Position numbers and translations under genes: made by a program. This document shows, piece by piece, positions 1 to 6,137 of a stretch of 15,774 nt of DNA. Within the stretch, counting starts at the first letter, position 1, and each line of letters starts with the position of its first letter. A model generated the notes under the pieces. The model searched no databases. It saw only the letters and a list, made by a program, of their open reading frames with translations, and had not been told where the DNA came from. The DNA comes from DASYSA01 sp036003885 (GTDB taxonomy: Bacteria > Acidobacteriota > Blastocatellia > UBA7656), in assembly GCA_036003885.1 (NCBI GenBank), contig DASYSA010000367.1, forward strand, positions 1-15,774, in the 5' to 3' direction.

Positions 1-963
1 GACCACATCCGGATCGTTGACCGTATGGCTCCAACCCAGATACTCGTTATGCCCTAGCGTAGGGAAGCCCGAACCGAAGAATGAGGCGCCAGACAGGTCC
101 CATCCTTCCGCGCTGTGAACGTGACCCTCATACCACTGGCCGGGGCCGAAGAAGGGCTGGTGCGGGTTGATCAGGAGCATCGCGTTCCCGCCGGCGCTCT
201 TCGCAGGCGTGATAGTCCACATGTTCGATCCGATGACAGGTTCGATCTCAGGTTCTTCCGAAGGAGCCGCTTCGAAATTGGACGCGCGGTTGGAGCTCGC
301 CGGCGACTCGGAACCTGCCTCACGTACGGCGGTGCGAATCTCGTCAACTTTTAGTCCGGACTTTCCGAAGATAAAGAGCTGGTAGATAGCGAACCGGTTG
401 AACGCAAACACGTGCCACGGTTCAAAGTGAGTAATGAGCCGCGGTTTGACCTGCGGGTTGCGTTCGAGGAAGTAATTCAAACCATCGGCCATTGCGTCAG
501 CCAGGGCCCGGGCTCGAGGGTTGGATCGCTGGTATTCGGCCATCGCGAGCTTCGGAATCTCCAGGGCGTGATTCAGGAGGTCAGCCGCAACAGCGCTGTC
601 GCCGTAGACCTCGGCGCTGCGGCCCAACGATCGGATGTAACTGTCTTCGATTTGCCAAAAATTATCTTCCGCCTGCGCATATATATAGCCGAACACGCAG
701 CTCGCATCAGTCGGGCCATAGACATGAGGTACTCCGTAGGAGTCGCGATAGATGGTGACTGATCGGGCGAGCTTCTCCACCCTGGGACTTGCCGCAAGCG
801 CGGACGCAGTCAAGCTCGATGTCACCAGGACAAGGGCAAGACCCGTTGACGCGAGCGATCTCAGCCTTGCTCTAAGAACGGCGCGAGCAGTTACCAGACC
901 ACTCGAAACCTGATCGCTTGTTGCCCCGAACTTTCGAAGCCAAGATCGTGTTGATGAGAGCAT
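1..963 (-). CDS. Penicillin acylase family Ntn hydrolase (3' end outside window)
   Basis: The minus-strand frame is open from ATG at 963 down to base 1, giving 321 residues with no stop, so the protein continues beyond the window. An AAGGAGGA ribosome site lies 6 bases before the ATG. Residues 1-58 hold a basic stretch and a hydrophobic segment (STGLALVLVTSS) ending ALAAS, a probable signal peptide. The alpha-chain part follows (YRDSYGVPHVYG, YAQAEDNFWQ). An acidic, Ser-rich linker (about residues 215-243) leads to VIGSNMW, where Ser246 matches the autocatalytic N-terminal serine of penicillin and acyl-homoserine-lactone acylases. The beta chain then starts with GGNAMLLINPHQPF, also typical of the family. 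Members cleave amide bonds of acylated substrates in the periplasm after self-processing. The substrate cannot be read from sequence; beta-lactam, acyl-homoserine lactone or another N-acyl amide are all possible. Family assignment is firm. Confidence 0.92.
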   Translation of the reverse strand, partial: MLSSTRSWLRKFGATSDQVSSGLVTARAVLRARLRSLASTGLALVLVTSSLTASALAASPRVEKLARSVTIYRDSYGVPHVYGPTDASCVFGYIYAQAEDNFWQIEDSYIRSLGRSAEVYGDSAVAADLLNHALEIPKLAMAEYQRSNPRARALADAMADGLNYFLERNPQVKPRLITHFEPWHVFAFNRFAIYQLFIFGKSGLKVDEIRTAVREAGSESPASSNRASNFEAAPSEEPEIEPVIGSNMWTITPAKSAGGNAMLLINPHQPFFGPGQWYEGHVHSAEGWDLSGASFFGSGFPTLGHNEYLGWSHTVNDPDVV

Positions 964-1434
964 TACCAGTCCTCCTTGAGCTAACCTTGAAGCGCTGCGC
1001 TTTCTGCACTTGTGACGGATCGTTTCGGTTAGCGCGAATTGTACAACTCGCATGCTACGGGCGCAAGGAATCGTCCAGGCGGCGAAAGGCCGCAGCCACG
1101 AATTACAACGAATGATCACCAAAGAGTTCGTCTTGGATTCGTAATTCGTGGCTCGACCCTTCTTAATCGAGCTTGGTCCCACTTCAACTACACCCGGTGC
1201 GGTCGTTCGTTACCCTACTCCATCCGATTCCCCCGGATCAAAAGCGCGTGCTAAGATTGCAATGCGGTAGTGAATCGCCTACCAGAGAGCGCTACGCCGG
1301 CGGCGGGTGCCCTTTTTCAGGCTGGATGAGATGATTTCTCAACCCTATGGACAACACGGCAGGCACTATTAACCGTCTCAGTTGACAGGATCAGCGCACC
1401 CCCTTGCGCAAGCAATGTTTGGAGGTAAGTGGAA
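964..1434. other. Divergent intergenic region (471 bp)
   Basis: This gap lies between the acylase (leftward) and the 696-residue envelope protein (rightward). Short open frames here lack ribosome sites and recognisable content, so I call no gene. It holds the inverted repeat at 1094-1153. A TTGACA occurs at 1382-1387, but no acceptable -10 follows at 16-18 bp, so the promoters of the two genes are not located with confidence. Confidence 0.6.
1094..1153. repeat. Inverted repeat with CACGAATTAC-type arms
   Basis: AGCCACGAATTAC (1094-1106) is repeated as its exact reverse complement GTAATTCGTGGCT (1141-1153), 13 bp with 34 bp between. The arm sequence, with further CGAAT and ATTCG words inside the spacer, resembles the short 'CACGAATTACACGAATT' intergenic repeats that I recall from many environmental genomes. 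Their function is unknown. It could fold as a long hairpin in RNA. There is no T-run directly after the right arm, so it is not a classical terminator. Confidence 0.7.
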
Positions 1435-3525
1435 ATGGGAATCAGGAGTCGTAGAAGTTTAAGGATCAGTGCGGTCCTCGCGCTGGTACTGGGAACGGTG
1501 GTGATCTCCCTCGCCCAGGACCGGCCGCGCTATAGTTCTTCTCAATCCGCTGACCGCAGCTGGACCGTTCCAGAGGGCACGGTCATTAGTATGCGTTTGG
1601 ATAGATCCCTGAGCTCTCGAACCTCGCGAGTGGGCGACAGGTTCACTGCGAGTGTGACGATTCCCGTTTATGTTGACGGAAACGCCGTGATACCGGCCGG
1701 TTCAGTCATCGAAGGGCGCATCACCGAAGTCACGCCTGCCAAGCGAATGAGCAAGTCCGGCACGATCGGGCTCGACTTTGATGAGATCGTTCTCCCGAAC
1801 GGTTTCCGAGCTCGCCTTGTGGGAAGCCTCACCTCCGACGACCCCGAGACACGGGGTCGGATAGATGATGAGGGCCAGGTTTCCGGCGAGGGCAAGAAAC
1901 GCGCCGTCTTCGTCGGCGGCGGCGGAGCGATCGGCGCAGTGCTTGGTGGGATCGCAGGTGGAGGAAAGGGTGCAGTGCTGGGTGGCGTGGCCGGAGCCGG
2001 AGCGGGCGTTGCGGCGGTACTTCTCTCGAAAGGAGAAGAAGCACAGGTGCCTACAGGTACGCCTTTCGGCGTTCAGCTTCGGCAATCCATCATTATCGGT
2101 GATTCGGCAAGTCTTCGCGGTCAGAACAGCGACAGCGCTCCGAGCGATCCGCAACCGACGACCGACGCGAGAGGCCCGGAGCGCGACCCGGCAGATGCGC
2201 GGGCAGCCGATTCGAGAGGCCAGGATCGTGACCCTGCAGACGGGCGGTCAGCCGACGCGAGGAGACCGGAGCGCGACTCGGCAGATGTCCGGCCTGCCGG
2301 CCCAGGCCGAAGCTCAGACTCCGATGCTGACTCAACGCGTCGTATTCCAAGCACCGAACCCACCTTGCCGCTTTCGTCTCCGGAGATGATTGGTCGAGCG
2401 CAGACGGCCCTCAAAGACCTCGGGTATTATGAGGGGCAGGCGGATGGTCAGATTGGCCCGCGGACATCGACCGCGCTTAAGGCCTTTCAACGAGAACACA
2501 ACTTGCCAGAGACAGGGAACCTGGATCAAGACACAGCCAGAGCGTTGGGGATTCTCGGCTCCGGTAGCCGTGATGATCGGAGCGCGGGGACTGTCCCGAG
2601 ACGCGATCCAGGTAGCGTCGGCCGAACCACGCCGCCGCGAGACACAGGCGACAACGAACGAACTCCGGCCCGAACCGGTGCCAGTGACGCGATCCTCGCG
2701 AACGTGCTTTCGGCAATTGCGAATCGGAACGCAGATGGTGCCATCATCGTTGTGATCAATACCCAGGGCGACAGCGCGGGCTGGCGATGGTTCGGCGAGC
2801 ACGCTGTAAACGGAGACACTCTTGAGGTGTACGCTCGCGCGGTGAGACCGGCCGGCGTAACCACTCAAGTGCTAACGCGGGGACGCATTGAACTGAACAT
2901 CGACGAGGGCGTTCAGTACGTACGCCGGGTCGTTGTCCACACAGCGTCTGGCGACATGAATGTGCCGCTTCGAACCTCGACGACAGCGGGGCGGGACTCC
3001 TCATCTGGGCCAACGGGCCGGGACTCTTCACCTGGACCAGGGCGGGGATCGTCACCTGGGCCGACGGCAAGGGACTCTTCACCTGGGCCAACGGGCCGGG
3101 ACTCTTCATCTGGGTTGGGGCGGGGATCTTCAACTGCGCCGTCGGCAACCAGCCTCCAGCGGCAGGCTGAAGACTTGCTGGCAGAGTATCAGCGATTGGT
3201 CGGCATTCGCCTGACAGGCACGGGACTGGAACTGGAATCCGGTGCCCAGCGGGGCGAGGCAGAGATAGAGCTTCTGTTTGCGCTCGACAGCTTTGCCAAC
3301 GCGGCCCAACTGTACGTAAGATTGGTGCCGTCTCTCAGGGATCAGCAGAGCCTTCGCAGCGCCGCACTTGCGCTTGCACGAGAAGCGAGGCGTAGCGATC
3401 GAATATTCAGCACGACATCGAGTAGAGCTGCCAACGCCCTCACTCCACGATGGGATACGATCCGGGAAGACATACTCAAGCTCATGGAGCGCCATAGTAT
3501 AAAGTCTTCAGACCTGGACTTCTGA
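1435..3525 (+). CDS. Modular exported protein: VirB10-like domain, glycine zipper, peptidoglycan-binding domain, repeats
   Basis: The protein has 696 residues. ATG 1435 is preferred over GTG 1429, because GGAGG (1421-1425) is 9 bases before the ATG but only 3 before the GTG. Residues 1-28 form a signal peptide ending SLAQ. Residues 42-130 (VPEGTVISMRLDRSLSS...) resemble a TrbI/VirB10-like beta domain. Residues 160-198 are a Gly/Ala-rich glycine zipper able to insert in a membrane. Residues 243-287 are three 15-residue repeats rich in Asp and Arg. Residues 315-374 are a PG_binding_1 domain (AQTALKDLGYYEGQADGQIG). Residues 417-514 are a second beta-rich region of unknown type. Residues 519-570 are six GRDSSPGPT-like repeats. 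The C-terminus (571-696) is mainly helical. I infer an envelope protein anchored to peptidoglycan; no enzymatic motif is seen. It is monocistronic, closed by a terminator at 3552. Confidence 0.85.
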   Translation: MGIRSRRSLRISAVLALVLGTVVISLAQDRPRYSSSQSADRSWTVPEGTVISMRLDRSLSSRTSRVGDRFTASVTIPVYVDGNAVIPAGSVIEGRITEVTPAKRMSKSGTIGLDFDEIVLPNGFRARLVGSLTSDDPETRGRIDDEGQVSGEGKKRAVFVGGGGAIGAVLGGIAGGGKGAVLGGVAGAGAGVAAVLLSKGEEAQVPTGTPFGVQLRQSIIIGDSASLRGQNSDSAPSDPQPTTDARGPERDPADARAADSRGQDRDPADGRSADARRPERDSADVRPAGPGRSSDSDADSTRRIPSTEPTLPLSSPEMIGRAQTALKDLGYYEGQADGQIGPRTSTALKAFQREHNLPETGNLDQDTARALGILGSGSRDDRSAGTVPRRDPGSVGRTTPPRDTGDNERTPARTGASDAILANVLSAIANRNADGAIIVVINTQGDSAGWRWFGEHAVNGDTLEVYARAVRPAGVTTQVLTRGRIELNIDEGVQYVRRVVVHTASGDMNVPLRTSTTAGRDSSSGPTGRDSSPGPGRGSSPGPTARDSSPGPTGRDSSSGLGRGSSTAPSATSLQRQAEDLLAEYQRLVGIRLTGTGLELESGAQRGEAEIELLFALDSFANAAQLYVRLVPSLRDQQSLRSAALALAREARRSDRIFSTTSSRAANALTPRWDTIREDILKLMERHSIKSSDLDF
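2161..2295 (+). repeat. Three tandem 45-bp units inside the envelope protein gene
   Basis: Three in-frame copies of 45 bp encode TDARGPERDPADARA, ADSRGQDRDPADGRS and ADARRPERDSADVRP. The DNA copies have diverged but keep the length exactly. They form a charged, probably disordered linker between the glycine zipper and the peptidoglycan-binding domain. The abrupt basic/acidic alternation suggests a spacer rather than a folded domain. Confidence 0.8.
2989..3144 (+). repeat. Six imperfect 24-27-bp tandem units (minisatellite) inside the envelope protein gene
   Basis: The in-frame units are GRDSSSGPT, GRDSSPGP, GRGSSPGPT, ARDSSPGPT, GRDSSSGL and GRGSSTAPS, 52 codons in all. Units alternate between 9 and 8 residues. 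Near-identical DNA between units suggests recent duplication by slippage or recombination. The peptide is Gly/Ser/Pro-rich and is likely a flexible linker. Confidence 0.85.
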
Positions 3526-3551
3526 TTCGGTGGTTTCGGATTGGGTAATGT

Positions 3552-3590
3552 GGGCGTCGGCCGTTTTCGGCCGGCGCCCTTCTTCTATCT
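3552..3590 (+). terminator. Rho-independent terminator after the envelope protein gene
   Basis: A 12-bp GC-rich stem (3552-3563 with 3568-3579, one G-U pair) closes a TTTT loop. It is followed by the T-rich stretch TTCTTCTATCT. It begins 26 bp after the stop codon and should isolate the upstream gene from rnhA. Confidence 0.88.
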
Positions 3591-3611
3591 AAACCAATAA
3601 TCGAATATAAT
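3583..3611 (+). promoter_or_regulatory. Putative promoter of rnhA
   Basis: A perfect TATAAT (3606-3611) lies 13 bases before the rnhA ATG, with only a weak -35 (TTCTAT, 3583-3588) 17 bp upstream. Transcription would start around 3618, giving a leader of only a few bases. No good Shine-Dalgarno is visible before ATG 3625, in keeping with a near-leaderless message. Confidence 0.5.
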
Positions 3612-3624
3612 TCGCGGACCAACT

Positions 3625-4107
3625 ATGAAAAGAGTCACGATTGTCTGCGACGGTAGTTCTCTTGGAAATGGCACGCGTGCGGCGAGGGCCGGGGCCGTTG
3701 CGGTGCTGATATACGTAGATCAGGAAGGCCAGCAAGAGCATAAGGTCGTCGGGGAATACCTGGGAGAGGCTACCAACAATCAGGCTGAAATTGTTGCGGC
3801 CACTATTGGGCTGGAAGCCCTCAAGTACCCCTGTCTCGTCGAGGTTCTTACTGACTCCCAGTATGTCGTGCAGACTCAAGTCGGGGCTTTCCGCAAGAAG
3901 AAGAATCTGGACTTTTGGGAGCGGCTGAGCGAGGCCGCCCACTCGCACCAGGTTAAGTGGAGTTGGACGAGGGGCCACGATGATCATCCGATTCAGGAGG
4001 AATGCGACCGGGCCGCCAAAGAGATAGCGGCAAGAGGTCGTGCGGATCCGACGATTCTGGAGGACGCACTGGAGAGGGTACGAAAGGCTCGATGGCACCC
4101 GCATTGA
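3625..4107 (+). CDS. rnhA: Ribonuclease HI
   Basis: The protein has 160 residues, the usual length for RNase HI, which cuts the RNA strand of RNA-DNA hybrids in the cytoplasm (R-loops, Okazaki primers). All four acidic catalytic residues are in place: Asp9 in CDGSSLGN, Glu55 in NNQAE, Asp77 in TDSQYV and Asp128 in ECDRAAKE. His118 lies in the RGHDDHP loop that corresponds to the E. coli catalytic histidine. The basic Trp-rich segment around residues 90-116 (FRKKKNLDFW, VKWSWTRGH) fits the substrate-binding handle region. It has its own TATAAT promoter and lies 145 bp before the glycerate kinase gene. The assignment is strong; a plasmid or retroelement RNase H is unlikely given the context. 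Confidence 0.93.
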   Translation: MKRVTIVCDGSSLGNGTRAARAGAVAVLIYVDQEGQQEHKVVGEYLGEATNNQAEIVAATIGLEALKYPCLVEVLTDSQYVVQTQVGAFRKKKNLDFWERLSEAAHSHQVKWSWTRGHDDHPIQEECDRAAKEIAARGRADPTILEDALERVRKARWHPH

Positions 4108-4131
4108 AAGACCAGGCCCGCGGAAGTTATC

Positions 4132-4152
4132 GTCTGCTTCAATCAAGCAGAC
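4132..4152 (+). other. Short perfect hairpin between rnhA and the glycerate kinase gene
   Basis: GTCTGCTT (4132-4139) and AAGCAGAC (4145-4152) form an 8-bp perfect stem with a 5-base loop, 25 bp after the rnhA stop. No T-run follows, so it is not a standard terminator. It may protect or attenuate the message, or be chance. Confidence 0.4.
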
Positions 4153-4252
4153 TGGCGGGGTGAAGAGAAGGCCCGTGTCAGCCTCATGCTTCAGAGTACC
4201 CGGAGAGATTCTGCGAAACGGCGCCCAGCGGTTTCACGATCTGAACTCGCCT

Positions 4253-5584
4253 ATGCCAGACCTGAAAGAACAGGCCACGAAGATCTTCTTCGACACGTTA
4301 AGACAGATAGATATCGCATCAGTGGTCAATAAGATCGTTAAGGTCGAGGATGGCGTTCTCGACCTGGCGGGCACACGGATTGATCTTTCGCGGTATGGCC
4401 GGGTGGCCGTAATAGGCATCGGCAAGGCGAGCATACCGATGGGGGCGGCCATTGAAGCCCTGCTGGGGCCGAGGTTCACTCGAGGAATTCTTGTCAGCGA
4501 TAGACACCATACCCTTAAAGTAAGATCCGAAGTATTGGTGGGTGGACATCCACTTCCGGACGCGAACAGCCTGGAAGCGGCCCGGCGCATAGTCGATCTC
4601 ATCAACTCCTGTGGAAGTGAGACTTTACTAATCTTTCTCATATCAGGGGGAGGCTCTGCGCTGGTAGAAATGCCCCTCAGACCTGATGTTTCGCTTAAGG
4701 ATATTCGCGACTTGAATCAGATTCTCATCAACAGTGGCGCTACTATCGAGGAAATAAACATAATACGGAAGCACCTTTCGGCGGTGAAGGGAGGAAGACT
4801 CGGGTATTTGGGGAGAGCTTCGACGTGTGTTGGGCTTTATGTGTCTGATGTAAACTATCAAGACCTTCGGTCAATTGCTTCCAATCCCATGCTTCCAGAT
4901 CGGGCGACGATTGATGACTTCTTCAGCGTGTTGGAAAGATACAACTTGACGGAGAGGCTGCCGGTCTCAATAGCGTCTCTGATCAGAGAGAGGAGTTTGC
5001 TCGGTCTGCCCCAGGATTGGCGAGACGGTAAGACGGCCGAGCTGAATCTACTGTTGCTTCACAGTCGCGATGCCATCGAAGCGAGCTCCAGGAGCGCCAG
5101 CGGACAGGGATTGCGAGTCGAGATCGAATCTGGTTACGAAGAGGGTGACTACAGGTATGTGGCGGACATGCTCGTAGAACGACTGATCGAGCTTCACAGG
5201 AAATATCCTGATGACGGTGTCTGTCTCGTTTCCGGGGGCGAGGTTTCTTGCGCGGTTGTTGGAGGGGGACTAGGTGGGCGCAATCAGCATTTCGTGCTAT
5301 ACTGCGCAGCGCGGTTAGCTGAACTCGATCCGAGCGTAGACGCGGCAGTGCTTTGCTGCGGCACCGATGGCATTGATGGCAACAGCAATGCCGCCGGCGC
5401 TGTCGCGAGCACGGATCTCCCAGGAGCAGCCAGAGCACAGGGATTGGAAATATCGCCCTTTATTCAAGGTTTCGATTCTCATTCTTTCTTTAGGCAGTTA
5501 GGGGGACTTGTTTTCACAGGTCCCAGTGGGAACAACGTTCGTGATCTAAGGATTCTGCTTGCCAGGCGGCGTCAATCAGCATAA
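4253..5584 (+). CDS. Glycerate 2-kinase family protein (GckA/TtuD, MOFRL domain)
   Basis: The protein has 443 residues from ATG 4253; homologues begin with a similar KEQATKIFFDTLR helix, although the frame stays open upstream to 4040. The family phosphorylates D-glycerate at carbon 2 with ATP. Visible motifs are GIGKAS (55-60), HPLPDANS (99-106), LISGGGSAL (129-137), EINIIRKHLSAVKGGRL (167-183), SGGE (327-330), GGGLGGRNQH (337-346) and CGTDGIDGNS (369-378), the last ones in the C-terminal MOFRL domain. From memory the family usually has SDV-G-DD followed by ASGP near residue 200; here it reads SDVNYQDLRSIASNP, so a normally conserved loop is altered. Function as glycerate kinase is therefore likely but substrate or activity may differ. 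No clear ribosome site precedes the ATG. It lies upstream of a lipoprotein gene with a 38-bp gap. Confidence 0.85.
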   Translation: MPDLKEQATKIFFDTLRQIDIASVVNKIVKVEDGVLDLAGTRIDLSRYGRVAVIGIGKASIPMGAAIEALLGPRFTRGILVSDRHHTLKVRSEVLVGGHPLPDANSLEAARRIVDLINSCGSETLLIFLISGGGSALVEMPLRPDVSLKDIRDLNQILINSGATIEEINIIRKHLSAVKGGRLGYLGRASTCVGLYVSDVNYQDLRSIASNPMLPDRATIDDFFSVLERYNLTERLPVSIASLIRERSLLGLPQDWRDGKTAELNLLLLHSRDAIEASSRSASGQGLRVEIESGYEEGDYRYVADMLVERLIELHRKYPDDGVCLVSGGEVSCAVVGGGLGGRNQHFVLYCAARLAELDPSVDAAVLCCGTDGIDGNSNAAGAVASTDLPGAARAQGLEISPFIQGFDSHSFFRQLGGLVFTGPSGNNVRDLRILLARRRQSA

Positions 5585-5622
5585 GGATGCGGGCCTGCTC
5601 AGTGGAACGGAGGAAGAACCAG

Positions 5623-6084
5623 ATGAATAGAGCGTTTCCTTTTCTTGCAGCATTGCTAATGACGGGATGTAGCGGTAGCCAGTCGGGACCAGCCAAAAGC
5701 GCCCCGAAGGATCCAAAAATGGCCGCTATACAAGAAAGAATCGACAAGACCCCGCCCGAAGGAAAGCAGATGATCGAGAAGGCGCTCGCGATGAAGCCCG
5801 AGGTGAACGGCCAACCGGCGGGAAAGACGCTCGGCGAGATTGCCGACAACTATGCCAAGAATAACGCCGAATTCAATATCAAGCCGATCGGCTGGGAGGC
5901 TTCTCAGAAGAAGAGCGGGCGCTGGAAGATCGCCTTCAACTATCAGGACTGGCAGAAGCAGTACTTGTATGCCGAATGGGAATTCAACCCTGAGAGCAAT
6001 AATTTGTATCCGTTCGAACTCCAGAACGCCAAGGAGTTCTGGGTCGCTCCCGAGACTCCAGCTAAAGGCAAAGCCAAGAAGTAG
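5623..6084 (+). CDS. Small predicted lipoprotein of unknown function
   Basis: The protein has 153 residues. ATG 5623 is chosen over 5587, because GGAGGA (5609-5614) is 8 bases upstream and because this start gives a short lipoprotein signal (MNRAFPFLAALLMTGC) with Cys16 as the lipidated residue. The lipobox is imperfect, with Met at -3. A Ser/Lys/Pro-rich tether follows, then a helical part (about 30-60) and a Trp/Tyr-rich beta-looking part (GWEASQKKSGRWKIAFNYQD, AEWEFNPESNNLYPFEL). The C-terminus is lysine-rich (KGKAKK). I do not recognise the family. It lies 53 bp before the NtrC-type regulator on the same strand, so the two may be cotranscribed. Confidence 0.78.
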   Translation: MNRAFPFLAALLMTGCSGSQSGPAKSAPKDPKMAAIQERIDKTPPEGKQMIEKALAMKPEVNGQPAGKTLGEIADNYAKNNAEFNIKPIGWEASQKKSGRWKIAFNYQDWQKQYLYAEWEFNPESNNLYPFELQNAKEFWVAPETPAKGKAKK

Positions 6085-6137
6085 AGGCCCGTTTCTGTGC
6101 GCTCACCTGGGCGGCCAGCGCATGTTTGGATCTGCAT

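Noticed and set aside
1382..1387. TTGACA upstream of the envelope protein gene
   Set aside because: No acceptable -10 is found 16-18 bp downstream, so I did not call a promoter.
4040..4252. A 71-codon N-terminal extension of the glycerate kinase homologue
   Set aside because: It overlaps rnhA and is unlike the family; the kinase sequence begins at MPDLKEQ.
5508..5535. Imperfect 28-bp palindrome TTGTT..CAC.GG / CC.GTG..AACAA that could be read as parS
   Set aside because: It lies in the codons for the conserved FTGPSGNNVRDL of the glycerate kinase family and only 10 of 14 positions match, so protein conservation and chance explain it.
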